The notes beneath the pieces were generated by a model that saw nothing but the letters and a program-made list of their open reading frames with translations, was not told the DNA's origin and searched no databases. A DNA stretch of 64,000 nt from Tribonema minus (lineage: Eukaryota > Sar > Xanthophyceae > Tribonematales > Tribonemataceae), in assembly GCA_017506865.1 (NCBI GenBank), contig JAFCMP010000101.1, positions 682,001 to 746,000 on the forward strand, written 5' to 3'. Shown in pieces: positions 25,501 through 35,031 of this stretch (positions are counted from its first letter, which is position 1; every line of letters starts with the position of its first letter). The position numbers were made by a program, and so were the translations under genes.

Positions 25501-28500
25501 AGGGTTAACGCGACTGATGGTATGAACGTGCTGGAATACTTTTTGCATCATAGGGCAGTGGTGGCGAAGCTGGTGGCAAGCCCAAGCGCAAGCTTGACGA
25601 CGACGAGGACATGGTGAGTCTCAATGACTGCTCTCAAACAACACTATCGAGCAGAGTGTATGGCGGGATGAACTCATGGGGGGGGATGAATTTATGAGGG
25701 GGGCGCATCAATGCGAGCCACTAATTGAGGTTTATTCATCATCAGTAATGTGATTGCACAGAGCGTAGCTGTTCAGCAAGTTGCTGCAAATTTCCAGAAC
25801 CATCACCATCTCATTTGTGCACCGCAACGCCCAGAATTGTTAATTGCATTTTTACCATGTGCCGTTTGGCTCCACCTTGCATTACCTGCTGAGTCCCGCC
25901 TGCATCAGCTGGTCTTCAAGATGGTTCACGAGATCGAGATGACATGCAAGTCGTGACACTGTACTGAAGGCTCTGCGGAGCACTGACACCCCGTGCCCCT
26001 TTCTCCATTGCAAACAAACGCAGGCCGGTGCGGAAGTTGTCGCCAAGCGGGCGTGTCAAGATGCCAGTGAGACCCTTCTAGAAGGATTCGATCCCGAGCT
26101 AGACGATGAAAAGTGCCTGTACCGCTACCAGGAGCAGCCTCTGGCTAGAGTGAAGGTCAGATTGCGCGAAACGCACTTTGAAGCTGCGCCATTCACGCAC
26201 ATGTATGTGTCCAGTACTCGTACCCCCTGCGCTCTACATACATTGGTTGAGCTCAGTGGGCTCAGCAAACACCAATGGTGACCGTAAGCATTGGTCTGGT
26301 GCAGCAAGCGTCGAATGTTTGGAGGCCAGCAATGCAGCTGCCAATGGTTGTAATGCTCTGCTTGCCCTGTCTAAGACTACTCCATCTCTGCAATGACTGA
26401 CCAATTACAGAGCGTCTGTGGCAGAACACTTGAAGGAGTGAGGCTGCTCCTCAAGCGTCGAGTTAGGGTTAGGGTTGGAGATGGCGCGGACATCGGGGGC
26501 ACCGGAATGAGGACATGTCATTGTCCCGCTTTACCACGTCATCAGTGGCTGCTAATCAATTGTTTTCAACGCTAACCCTAAACCTGGCCCTAAACCTCAC
26601 TCACGTATGGCCATCTACTGTCAACAACTGCACTGGGCCGCAGCTGATGGTGTGCGGTTGCGCAGAAGCTGTTTAGAAGTATTTGCAGCCACTGTGGTGT
26701 TACTTTTGAAGTTTTGCTGCCTAGTTGAAGTTGTCTTGAAAGCCAGCAACACACAGCGCAATGGCAGACCCTGATAATCGATGCAGCAGCGGTGATGATC
26801 GAATGCAGAAAAGTGAGAAGTTATACCTCAGCTTATTTTCAAAGCCAAACACAAACACAATTGGCTGTAGGCATAATCACGCAGAGCCGTGTTTTTACAG
26901 GTCAACAAGGCCTGCACTCCTCTACTGATGGTTCATGAAGTGCACTGATGGACTGAGGGTCGCCATTCCACTCTTGTTGACGTGATATGTTTCTTAAAGC
27001 TTGAAGAATAGCCTTCTGCTTTTCCCCATGAAACCAGCGCTATCGCCAGTGGCTTACGCATCACACATCCGAGAGTCTGCCAATAAAACGCAATCTATGC
27101 CTGCGAGCGCTGAGCGTTGACATGCCTGATAGTTCAACTTGATGTGGACAGCGAAGCAGACCGCCTGCATTTGCTGATGACACTCACCGCATCGCTTCAT
27201 GCGCCCTGTTGCAGCCTGAGCCAAAGCAGCAGGTCAGGGCTTCAGGCCCGATCAAGAGAAAACCCCACACGGACAACAAGATTACGGGGGTGCGGCGCGA
27301 CAGGCTCAACGATGCGTTTTTCGAAGCGCTCATCCAAGTGCCTTGTGATGGCCCATAGTGAGTCACCGTGACCACGCATGTCTTCAAATTGCAGTAGATC
27401 GCGTACAGAGGCAATGCTCTCAATGCTAGAGAGAACAGGAGACGAGTGTGAGTTTGGACTCGCAGTGCGTATTGTTCGTTTCTGCTGGTAATGTGGCGCT
27501 CACGTCGCTAGCAGTCAATTGGAGTCATGCAGATGGCGTGTCAGACTGACGTTGCGATGCGAAAGCATGGGATGCGTCTGAGTGTTTGCGTTCAAGTGAA
27601 AATCATCTTCGTGTACGTCGTGTAAATGTACGTCATGTATGAGCTGATAACTAGGGTTGGCAAATTGCGTATATTTGGATTTTGCATACCCGCATATATA
27701 CGTATTTTTGGCGTACAATACGTATATACTGCGTATATTAGCGTATCTGACAAAGCCAAATCTCGCTACGACGACTTGTCGTCTTTAGATTTCTCTGAAA
27801 CCAGGTGCATTCGAACGGGCTCAGGGTGCTGATTACAGACATGCAGACACTAGAAATAATTGCCTTCATAAAGTGTCATCAGAGCAACACTTGAAGTGTG
27901 GGATTTTCTTGAAGTTGGCCGAAATGCCAAAAGAAGCTTGGTTACGGCCTGAGTGCGCCGACCGCATGGTGCCGCTGAAAAGCTGCGCCTCGTCAGAGGG
28001 CAGCGTGTCTGTCAGCATGTGCAGCGACTCCCTTCCCATCGTCCTCTTCCACATCACCGACAGAACAAGCCGTGAAGGCTCATGCAGGCTCTGCTGGCCA
28101 GGTGCGAAGCTGCCTGAGCCACTGAATTGCCAAGTTCAGGCTGTGCAGGCGCCTTCTGTGGCTTGAGACCACCGCTCAGCCCTGCCTTTCCGCTTCTGGC
28201 CCCCAGATAGCCCTAGCCACCTTACCCTTGGCATGCGCTGGGCCACAGGCAGCGCTCGTGAGCACCACAGCGGTGCAAAAGCGTATACGCGAATATACGC
28301 CCCGTTTCGGCGTCTACGCGTATATATACGCGTATGTACCAATATACCGTATATATACTATCTACGCACGTGCCAACCCTACTAATAACTCAAAATACTC
28401 TGAAGTCCTCACAGCTTCGAAGCTGTACCAGGGGGTCACTTCAAGACAGCGTGTCTGTCCCAGCAGCCTTACCGTGACCGCTTCTATGTCATCCTGGCTC

Positions 28501-30717
28501 TTAAGTAGGGGTAGGGCAAGCCCTTCTAATTCGAAACCCGGCTAGGGCCTAGACCTACTTAGTGTCTGAAGTAATTAACTGCTAGTGTGCCAACATTGAA
28601 CGTTTGAATCAAGCGACCGCACAGCACTTTGCGGCTGCGGCACCGTGCACTATATCGCTGTGATGCGCTTGAGCGTTATTGGACATGACACGGAATCCGA
28701 TACTCATGTATCAGTTGTGCAGCGGCTAGTGGGTCAGCGGACACGATATAAGAATGGCCAACTGCGAGCAGCACCAAACCTCTCTTTATTGACCAGGTTC
28801 GTGTCCAGCCGTCAGATTGCTCATACCGCTCTTATATTGAGCGCTCTTGTATTGTGACCCCCCCCTGCATCTGTGGGCTTCAAACCCACACGCAGCAACT
28901 TCGACATCAATCTGACTGGTAGCGTGCGCCATCCCATTCAATAGGACAAACCAGGGAGACTTGCTTATTTATTGCGTACATGCAGGTCAATTTGACTGCC
29001 AATCAAACTTGCTGAGTTTCAGAGTTTGCCAACAGCACCATGCTGTTCGTATTTGCAAGTTCAAGTAAGTAGATGTCAAGCGCTGACTATGGCAGCGCTG
29101 GCCAGCTGCACTGATGAGCGAATTGAGTTCTGTCACATATCATCAGTGGTGTCGCTGTATGGCGCTTTGCCGCTTTCTGCTGCGCCCGTTAGCGCACCGC
29201 CAAGCATGCAAATTGTAATCACTGGCATCAGCACTGTTGTCACAATCCGGTGACGGTACATTTTAGGGTGAGGCTGGCTTATAGTACAAGGCAAAGTACA
29301 AGGCCTGCGCCGCTTGCTTGCCATCCGCAGTGGTCCGTTGCAGCGATCCTCCCATTAGTGCGCATGGACCTGCCACCTCGCAATATCTGCATCACAAGGG
29401 CTGACGCGTTGTTGCGGCTGTTGCTTGCCCTGCTGCAGCTACATGGTGGTCATCCAGGGCCAGCAGCTCATGAAGTATGAGGCCGGGTACATCCGGACCG
29501 TGCTCGCGGTGCTCTTCAGGCCGGTGAGCACACAGCATCCAGACTCTCGGGAGAGACCGGCCTGTTGTGAAAGATGGCAATGCATCGGGCCTGTGTGTAT
29601 GCTTGTGAAGTGATACCTTGAAGTACAATGCCTTGCATCTGCCAGTTGCATCGCTAGTGCAACTTCAAGATGTGAGGCTGCAGTGTTGCCCTCGGCGGAT
29701 GCTCAACGCTGTATCGCCCCATTTACCGCCATTGCTTGCAGAGCAATCATGTCGCTTTCTGGTTGACAACTTCCGATTGTTTCATGACATACGTGATTAT
29801 TGAAGGCGGAAGCCACTGCAATTGCTTAAGTTGTCGGTGTCAGTTGGTTGCACCAGGAACTGCTTGTCACTGCACATGTTCATGCAGGTTCTGCAATTGC
29901 CAAGACCTGTACAAGCGCCAAAAGGTGCTGCTGTCTATAAGAGCTTCTGCAGCATATGACTTCGTTTATCGTATTAATGAGTTCATGAATCAGGGGCTTG
30001 GTGGTGTCGTATGCCAGCTGCCATTGTTATGCGACGAGCATGGCTGTTGGCTGCCGTATGCAATTTACTGGACTTCCAAATAGTTGCAATGTGACCCAGT
30101 AAAGGCTTTAAGCCGTTCAAGTCCAAAATACCACCTATTTAAACTTGGACTCTGTCGGTCATTGTCAGCTAAACATTGGTGTGAGGCCTGCACTGATCGA
30201 TTGTCAGAATCAACCTGACTGATTCCACTACAAGTCTCCAAGCTCTGCAACTTCTGCGCAAATTAGTACCCATGACCGCCAGCTCCCAACCACATTCAAA
30301 AAGCCTTCCTCCCCTGCGTGCGCCTGCTGGCAGGAAGCGGAGGTCAAGGAGATGCCGCTCTACGGCGGCAAGTTCAACATGACGCTGCTGCGCCAACTTC
30401 ACGCCCTGATCTGGACGCAATGCAAGGAGGTCCTGTTCCGGCGCTTCGGCACCGGCGAGAAGGGCAAGGCCGCGCTGCGCGCCGCTTGGAGCGTTGCGCT
30501 GCGCGGCGCGCTCGCCGCCTCCGCCGCCGCCGTCGCCGCCGCCGTCGCGCAACGCATGCCGCATGAGATAGCAAAGAATGAGCGGTTCAAGGCGCTGCTG
30601 CGGGGCGCGTGCACAGCGCTCAACGAGGAGGGCGCCGCGGCCGTCGCAGCGGCCGTGGCGGCTACGCCCGACCCTGCCTGGGTCGAGGAGTCGGGGCGCT
30701 TCGTCTACAGGGGCTAG
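13543..30717 (+). CDS. Unknown multi-exon gene carrying a LINE and a MITE in introns
   Basis: Proposed exons: 13543-13602, 14387-14452, 14589-14654, 24672-24869, 25554-25613, 26024-26155, 27215-27357, 29439-29523 and 30334-30717 (stop TAG). All joins are phase 0 except 27357/29439, where TA plus C completes a Tyr; the total is 1,194 nt, 397 residues. The last six exons are well supported by phase, splice consensus and composition; the first three are weak, and the start is a guess. The protein has an Ala/Ser-rich repeat (ALSASALGASALSASALS), a basic-acidic patch KPKRKLDDDEDM that may be a nuclear signal, a globular stretch with FFEALIQVPCDGP and YMVVIQGQQLMKYEAGYIRT, and an Ala-rich helical C-terminus ending ESGRFVYRG. 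I recognise no family and assign no function. The intron 14655-24671 holds the LINE and the intron 27358-29438 holds the hAT MITE. The donor after 26155 (GTCAGA) is poor. Confidence 0.5.
14803..23655 (+). CDS. LINE polyprotein: OTU, Zn fingers, RT, RLE (2,950 aa)
   Basis: The frame is open from 14698 but the first ATG is at 14803. In order: residues 62-128, a Pro-rich minisatellite-coded repeat GPPPIP; 130-560, low complexity rich in Ala/Pro with basic patches; 575-700, Cys/His clusters (CRMC at 575, CDGC at 636); 1095-1290, an OTU-like protease with NGNCLIHTAL (Cys1099) and VGHFELL (His1287), although the usual Asp two places before the Gly-Asn-Cys is Asn; 1340-1378, a C2HC finger starting CPLC; about 1990-2350, reverse transcriptase with QLDRENAFNSVDR (Asp2075), GCQQGDPLGP and AFLDDLNVL (Asp2183-2184); 2727-2744, a CX3CX8HX3C finger; then the restriction-like endonuclease with YRADTVID (Asp2791), VLDTSV (Asp2813) and FVPFVQESYGRLG. 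RT and nuclease residues are present, so the protein may be functional. It serves target-primed reverse transcription; the OTU role is unknown. Confidence 0.9.
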   Translation: MALHWLTSPASRGEGSPLKRKREQRNHGLNTGLWWWQVKAARQSDTRRRRRHGVGRWVRLVIPPPPPIPAPPPIPGPPPIPGPPPIPGPPPIPGPPPIPGPPPIPGPPPIPGPPPIPDPPPIPGPPPPQLMAQSSRPRPMPEVPVCSQVAELCRSMRRLHLSSADSDEPQGSGSHAHVKKRRRHLSSPGAANHCDRGCSQTKRPRHQPASDSESQAASLREALPPAAMIVLSLVVLPPPAANKRRRATLPPDSPVATTPMPKRRSRRKTPLVTAATTAPAAGPAPANPVVAQPRTTVTAAAACGRKVTSGLTAAATPRAADMVPKPPAGAAASDGQRGAAASRRGRRRGASAGPPLGRLGSIGSINRPESPSGKLSALAKAVTTTVPVPMEVGEPTSGPAGHQRRITSRPSQPASSGASPQWHPGPQPMEVTAAETPCTADMVTTAPAAAAAAAPGGERGAAAPRRGRRRASAQSTGSVTRPEPQSGGALAKPVTVTMPVPMEVGEPGPAGHQRRITSRSLQPAGSGASLSGGSVTSDGNSRNGHPISGNTAMTVLAPAKTPAANRKVNIPGLDCRMCDKFIVRANPRAPGKNCPAAHACAHQRTRHTGKGKQFAELHVQLFLDHRPIYGGLEQVCDGCGNLFIRRTAASATTPSGDLGALDQCDVWRCADCLAGPVAATACTLSGCDRASGHDHIADIHTRPTTCAAAAGGAAVGGGNSLKPTAALLAAASKCGPIRKILGCEHLGVDPRQAHASTLDGVADAPLPRLTRSSTMGVLPGESRASDSGATMSSNDRVPSTPGSAAAAVAAGAQSSECPRDPTGSHWQGLLGAAGALARRVRALALAPNRARVTVLCAWPTGTKLGPCRTSRRLHMRPAPSDAPATQTLLGRTSCAPLVSQMHDLTVTFSLLSLREEGNDLATVFDQLSLREPVVARSPRQPAGKRGESDVTQAGDNSTHATMTETAPVTAMVASGKRSRRRGKHRRRTQERQAQCDNSRAPLAPATTPPRGGASAPSAPISGPAKVTTVTVATRIPSTVCHTVTVEEQQDALAKATNYGFSTWHTGLQALHKQALGENTATLARGGELRPVSNVGNGNCLIHTALHGIGSVAVEHGLPAPALVIAMREALLDGMVAYVTQGAGKQGASMSSMRQLTAHAAAQPACTREQFDTYGTRARCLAIEYGTNETDSADSGHTLLLQRLQEEGVWGRPLGLSVWAIVAAVYAVSVTVWQAEPQATGSTQKSTGLVLAQLMGLPAVFAPATPAQPDCHLDVLWTPPGLYTNVGHFELLVAPAAAPPLPTTMTASATTQANSTHITAPSRTQPRTALQLPQQPEPLRCPLCTLAFWQLGQKEDSKQRGKLSAASRMAPVVAHFNGGSCTRSMLNPEASTSHCQQNLAAAYAKGIRQQVDHDPSGDRAPSGSSTCNTGAHHAKRVQEMSTMYGCTAEDFLRAVRKLSACTGACGLVHMSASAGQRQCALTSPCHTCRRNGSAPTRARPAVPPGQSEGGGAGSDGAAAAAGAAAATPPKPPAVPASGAANSKSSKKRPAATATGAQRRRRTAAAAAPPGSAGSRTQSNSLRLQDSSPPHGTAVGWADMDLDPPDDAASPPPPTTTTSGRPSKPQSRASLAWDLSTPSVVHALDQTNEADLLLLRFTTTANPFRTQLQCTQWARLVEHATRLLADATDSAREAARVRLHHGAGAFAHQVSQTLVQRGYRLLHLLAAMAFGRQPEGTGMPPAARLAALLSGDFAELLRKTLSAAAALRAPKPNNAATASAQTNFDADWTEADSRQQTACAALSGKRRGVGLAAARLEAREACAPADEVTAQVLAAKHPEAGTRPGVVDTPMEQVRGLVRDARRHCLHGAGVATTAGPAGSGSPVFESGQAHDRSDRPEDAASAAGRRLEVEATDILSTLSAAGAGKAGGLDGLRYEHLLMAAGPGAPVKAATRPVGSASPGLAGDSESDVMEPAFAHHLAKVFTTLLVEPELLPEQSQRLLRAAALSGIGQKRRPIACSSVWRRLLGSTAARGVKGKISGLLASMSQFGVGYRSGVEHVAARARVWHELYGTTIQLDRENAFNSVDRAAIVRGLMLFCPELLPHFESVYCGDTAPEMRVEVNGEARIICSHLGCQQGDPLGPLYFAVAAAFLLFYPDGVSATPGSMPAYGHSTAEPPAPHCAFLDDLNVLQAAYFDDAAAAGVAEVIRRLAAGGLRVRPDKSLAIAMRGTVFDEAARARLRALDIPFVDATMPESSQGFTSVGVPVGHPAYVHAAMSKHLVDAGTWRLSWQLAGMARHHLQAAQFILRRSLTKRMGFLARVVDTALSETWLHAFDGFCAWTLERMLHLHGCATAAVMKSHLLAACTAGDNEVASSGSVLVLPRLGPPELTDIAVPLRASRLPERRGGLGMPLLGLLAPAAYTAQACTTLRPAIIHATVAAGALRLGTDEHGAVTWFAQHSCAIREDQGLPPIIEAVRRSTRALTADGGEKSRTAVAEQLPASLLRWAADTTAAASTLPTAVQAIYAATAVTETGTTEPAPHTHGIVPGAGAAAAAATVPGPQAAAAAASSTPAKTQTSAEESSCSGGQEDDDDDWEAYADEICRKVVPRRRRGHFTHGLQAGLSNVLRRQYEDCLVEDLEAASAGAVGKPTQATLIGDLRDTSRRRQQASARVLAQLRSQRASGAMAWMSVPPAANDRPGAAPMSSMAAATMIMVAIFIDGWGIQGEVCPWRCSDVSPTSTHAISCPSQHIRGHNATHTAQKRCLQRILRQHHVSIVRNEDASVFKVPGYRADTVIDPGCLHFSSAYRNKGIVLDTSVRAPTASSYLTGKTNASNTDGYAAGVGEDAKVKHHTGTLTSSWAFVPFVQESYGRLGKQTSLFVKELAMHSALCSGGGKADVLRKAGLAKRQIHIELSISLARELAERVMAYTRGARMLGCVAAPVSKLLGHSAD
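14986..15183 (+). repeat. 15-bp GC-rich minisatellite inside the LINE frame
   Basis: About a dozen copies of a 15-bp unit of the type GGGCCCGCCGCCGAT encode the pentad GPPPI-P in tandem. The unit is a multiple of three, so length changes keep the frame. Units differ by CCG/CCA and ATC/ATA changes that are almost all silent. Confidence 0.9.
23741..24671. other. Intron sequence right of the LINE
   Basis: This is the remainder of the intron before the exon at 24672. It shows no coding frame. It contains TTGAAG-type motifs and a CCCTAA-like degenerate run near 24500. Confidence 0.4.
25469..25508. repeat. Short interstitial TTAGGG array
   Basis: About six units of TTAGGG, one of them altered to TTAAAG, lie in an intron 46 bp upstream of the exon at 25554. 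A shorter run of the same motif occurs near 26462-26477 in another intron of the same gene. Such arrays usually arise from telomeric repair or slippage. Confidence 0.85.
27652..28381. mobile_element. hAT-type MITE, 730 bp, with 8-bp target duplication
   Basis: The ends are terminal inverted repeats TAGGGTTGGCA and TGCCAACCCTA. They are flanked by CTGATAAC on the left (27644-27651) and CTAATAAC on the right (28382-28389), an 8-bp target duplication with one change. Both the TIR sequence and the 8-bp duplication are hallmarks of hAT transposons. Just inside each end are many copies of GCGTATA/TATACGC, typical of subterminal transposase-binding repeats. There is no transposase frame, so it is non-autonomous. 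It sits in an intron of the unknown gene, between the exons ending at 27357 and starting at 29439. Confidence 0.85.
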
Positions 30718-30739
30718 CCGGTGGCGTCCGCCTTTGCCG

Positions 30740-31510
30740 GAGGTCCGCATGAGGGGAGCGGGGGGGGTGGGGGGGGAAGGGGGGGGGCAGGGCGTCCAGG
30801 GGGAAGTGGGGGGGGGGGGCGCGCACGGTGTGGGCACGGGAGAGGTTGGTAGCGCAGTGCTCGTTACGGTGGGCTGTCAAGAGCAACCTCCGCCATTACT
30901 CAGTCTGTCGCGGTTGTGCATGGGGTCCAAAGTCATGCCCCCGCAGCCAGAGGCATGGGGACCCCGGGGGGCGGGGACGGGGGAGGGAGCTCGCCGCAAT
31001 GCTGCACTCCATGTTGCGCTCGTTGGAGGAGTGCTGTAGGATCAATGATTCTATGGCAGACACACGTGTTACTGCAGCCGGGCGACTGCCTGAGACATGG
31101 GATGATGCAGCGACGTGTCATAGAAGTTCAAGAGCAACAAGTCAGGCACAGACGAAGTTATGCGAAGGAGGCCGGGAGGTGGGGGTGGGGGTCGGTGGGA
31201 ACCTTTGAAAGTGTGAGGCTTGCGTGCAACGTGTGTGCATGTGAGGAGGGGGTTTCGTTCAGTTTTTGCATGCTTTTGGAGGAGAGAGTAAGCGACAGCT
31301 CCAGCCACCAGAGCAGCATGCCATCACACATGCCATTGGTGTGTCGACATCACACATGCCATGCAGTGCCATTGTTGTGTCGAGTGGCTGGCACGCGCCC
31401 CCAGAGGCCAGCAGGCACCTGCAGTTGCGGCGATGCCTTGGCAGCGTCGCATGATGGGTTTGAACCTTGATGACGGGCTATGTAGAGCAAGAAGACATGG
31501 GGGGGGTGCG
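30740..31510. mobile_element. Degraded dispersed repeat, LINE-related
   Basis: A G-rich block followed by GAGAGGTTGGTAGCGCAG and TTACGGTGGGCTGTCA (30765-30900), and the stretch 31340-31510, match the segment 37410-37690 at nucleotide level with many changes. The intervening 400 bp are not shared. The copy at 37.25 kb begins with an RT-like peptide, so both are likely remnants of a second RLE-type LINE family. Long G runs are prominent. It begins directly after the stop of the unknown gene, whose 3' end may lie inside it. Confidence 0.55.
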
Positions 31511-32539
31511 CCACTACAGGCACCATGACTAATGATACTGATTTTACGCAATTGGAAAAAGTCTTGACTGCTGATGCGAATCGATGCAGTTGTGCATCTG
31601 CACATACAGCAGCTACTGGTGTGCCTGCCAGGTCTAGTCTGCACAACTACCCTTGCGCACGCAACATGTTGCCTTGTTTGAGTTGCTGCCGAAGTGCTCA
31701 TTGATGAAAAGCGGGCTTGACTTGCTTCATGGCCTGCTTCCGGTGGCAGTTCTTGTCTAATGCTCCTGAACCGTAATCTGCACGATGTCAATATTACAAA
31801 CTAACACGATGATCCACATCAGCCAAGATGGAGCGCCTGACTTGGCTTTTCTTTTCTCAGCTTATTGAGATGCCCAAACAGTCAAGCGTGGAAAGTGTAA
31901 GGTTCTGCCATGTCCGGACCTTGAGACCAAATGGTAAGTTAGCGCGGTCAAAATTGACACATGTGCCATGTGTCTTGATTCATGACTCAAGATCATCACA
32001 CATCCATGCAAAGTTGTGATCCCCAGACACCAGATGCGCAATGGCGAGCGCGTGCATGTTGTATTTTAAATTAAAATATAACTTTCAACAAAAGTTTGTG
32101 GATAACACAAGGTGATATCATATGGACAGATTTGGTGAACAATCTCGCTGACATGCACGGCTGTCACGTGCAGGGGACTGGCCAGACTGTTCGCCGCTGC
32201 CGCTGTCCCTGCCTAGCACACCATGCGCGGAGGGGACAAGCCCCCCGCACACGGAGCCGCACAGCATGCACCACCCCCCCCAACCCCCCCCCCCTCACCT
32301 CCCATCCTCGGTGATTCAACGGTACTGCCACAGGGTTGGTCACTGCTCATGTTCTGGACTAGTCAGGCTGCCGGCCTGTTCCTTCACTAGTTCTGCAAGT
32401 CCTCAGGCTACTAGCAGTTACACAAAGCAGCAAGAATGAACATGCAACATCAGGCCCTGCAGCACTACAACGCAATACCGCGCCCATCATGATCATCTCT
32501 CCAGTGCACAACATTTGGCTGTTGACGCCCCCGCAAAGC

Positions 32540-33022
32540 GGCATAGCACCGCCCCGGAGCAGTGAGCCTGAGGGGAGGGTGCACCCATGGGGACTGCGCC
32601 TCAAATATGTGTTAGCAGCTGCTGTGCCCGGGCGGGTTACCGCGGCGGCGCGCGTATTGGAAGGGGGGGGGGCGGAGGAGATCGTTAAGAACTGCGGCAT
32701 AAACGCATGTGCGCGGCGATATGCAAACAGGGATCAGTGCGGGGGAGCAGCCATGCTTGTGGCAGGTGTGGATTAATGTTACAGCACTCGTAATGACAGC
32801 AGCAAATTGCAGCAGCGCAGACTTTGACGAGGGCAGAGATCATATGCGGCAGTGAAGGAGGCGCTAGGCAGCGTGTCAGTGGCGAGCCTTTTCGAAGCGT
32901 CTTGGCTGCTGTCGGCGGCAGCAGCGGCAGCAACCACTGGCAGGAGGATGCCAACAGCTCGTGAACACATGGCAGCAGCCAGCGTAGCGACGACACTATT
33001 CAATTTGTTGATGGCCATGTAT
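32540..33022 (+). mobile_element. Probable remnant of an RLE-type LINE frame
   Basis: The peptide PWGLRLKYVLAAAVPG near 32586 resembles the RT-entry block (GPLGLRYSHLRDAL) of the remnant at 37.3 kb and the GGLDGLRYEHLL block of the intact LINE. Some 250 bp downstream an open stretch with VASLFEASWLLSAAAAAA and TLFNLLMAMY ends in a stop near 33022. The two pieces are in different frames with a G tract between them. This is a guess at a degraded element; a diverged exon of an unrelated gene is possible for the second piece. Confidence 0.35.
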
Positions 33023-34720
33023 TAGTGGCAGCAGCACGAGCAGCCGCAGCGCTACGCCCGTGCTCGTTCTGCTGGAACCGTCAGGACAAGGATCCAAGTG
33101 GCGTGCGGTAGCTATCGGGCAACGCAGCGCTGAGGCAATGGCGTAGATCGAGTCGAGGCGGGGTCTTGGTGGGGGACATGACGTGCGACACTGCACTGCA
33201 ATTAGCGGTCGACACGCTCTGCTGAGCTGCTGCACCCGGCGAGACGTTGATGTTGCTGTCACACGGTGCTGGAGCCCGGCTGAGTCCACTTTGGGTTGCC
33301 CCCAATGAAGGAGTTTGAATGACAGCACCTATTTGCATTTCTCGCATACAGGTTGTGCTGACAGGTCTTGACTGCTGGATGGGCCCGGGATCCAACAAGT
33401 TGTACACGTGTCCTGATGTTTTGGTGCCTTCACATTGTCACTCAAACTGTGCTGATGCTTTGCACTGATGAGCGTGTATAATGTGCTTTCCAGGAGGTTG
33501 AGCTGTAGTTGTCGCGGAATCATTATCATGCGTGGATAGCAGTGCTTCAGAGGTGTTTGCAACCATGCTACAGTAGGCTGTGGCTGCAAGACTGGCTGTG
33601 TCTGGGATGATAGAGCCGTCTACAGCATCCTTCAGCTCGCGCATGATGAAACAGGGTTGCGTCGCAGCCAGCCATGCGCTTTTGAGATGTGTATAAGACC
33701 CCCCATCATGTGAGACCTCCGTCTAGACAGTGACCTCGCACCACGACGAGGAGGGGGGGGGGGGGAGGGTATGCCCCCTGATCTATGGAAGTATGCCTCG
33801 CACACAGGAGACGGCGGAGATAGTTCGGGGACGGTTAGCAAGAGTCTTTGTATGAGCTTATTCAAACATGAAGTCAGCCGTAAGCAGCCGACACAAGCAC
33901 CAGACTCGTCTCTCTGCCGCTTCCTGCAAGGACCACGAGGAAGTGCCACCTGCTGTTGCTCCAGTGCACCTGCGTATTGCCCGCCCTTGAGCGCAGAAGC
34001 CATCACCGCCGTGACAGCGCGCAAGAGGCTGACAGCAAGCACATCACATTTTGCGAGCATGACATGGTGCATGGCTGCAGGTGCAACAAGAGCCACAGCC
34101 ACCGGGTGGCGAGAGCCATCTCTGCAGTGTTACAGTCGCCAGTCATCGACTCCACCCCCTACACCCACTCTGTGCTGGCATGTTTCCTGCATCATGAGCA
34201 TGGTGCTCTCCCATGTGAAGCGTTGCGCAAATATGCTTGCGGCCATTCTTGTGAAGTGATGTCAAGACAGTCGGTGCAAATTCACATACATATTTGATGC
34301 CGTCTTGCCAAGCCCGTCATCACGCTCTTGTACAGATGCATGCCCACTTTCACACAAGCGCAATCGCCTAAGCGCTGCTAGGCACCATGCTCTACAGCTG
34401 CGGTGACCCGATGACAAGTGTCGGTACGACACAGAGCTATGCGTAATGCGTAGTGCGTAGTGATCCTTTGGGTTTGGCGCTCAGATTCTTTACCTGGCGA
34501 CTGCGGCCTCAGTGCTGCGCTGGTGGTCCAAGCCCCTCCCTTGTTCATTGGTGCAGATGGCCAGTTGCGATGCCCAACAGCTGCTGCTGCCACATCTGCT
34601 GGCGCACGCAGCCTAGCATTTGAGCACGGAGTACACAGCGTCCACCAGTACACAGGGCAACCTGTGTTCTGCTAATGTTTGGCCTGAGGTCGCGTGCTGT
34701 CTGTACTGCGCGCCTTGCAG
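33023..34720. other. Intergenic, no feature recognised
   Basis: No convincing coding frame or repeat was found apart from an 18-base G run near 33751. Upstream exons of the orphan exon at 34721 may lie here but I could not identify them. Confidence 0.4.
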
Positions 34721-34825
34721 ACCATAGATGCCCTGTCCGGCGAGCAACCCGGAGATGACGAGAACGTGAACCCCAACAAGTCTTTGCTCCCCGCAAAGAT
34801 TTTGCGCGGCAACATCACGTACGAC
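34721..34825 (+). CDS. Orphan internal exon of an unidentified gene
   Basis: A 105-nt phase-0 segment sits between a good acceptor (GCGCGCCTTGCAG) and a good donor (GTAAGA). It codes for 35 residues including GEQPGDDENVNPNKSLLPAK and GNITYD, hydrophilic and unlike random sequence. A join to a weaker acceptor before 35011 would run in frame into the F-box gene start at 35032, making it part of a longer N-terminus. The 85-nt first exon of that gene family argues against this. The block is partly duplicated in diverged form at about 34882-34925 (GAGAACGTGAA again). I cannot assign a function. Confidence 0.35.
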
Positions 34826-35031
34826 GTAAGACAAACTTGAATTTTCAACCCAGCCCGATCGCATGAAAGATGGTGGCAACAAGGAGAACGTGAAACTCAC
34901 TCGCAAGTCTTCGCTCCCAAGCAGAGCAGACTCTCTCAGGCTCAGCTCAGGCTCAGCCTCCACCGTTTCCCACAACTTCAAACGTGAACTTTCGAACTTT
35001 TTCAAAATAGCAACGCCCGATCGCGAGGACG

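Noticed and set aside
31828-31930. Possible short exon after a strong pyrimidine tract (LIEMPKQSSVES)
   Set aside because: No partner exon with matching phase could be found on either side.
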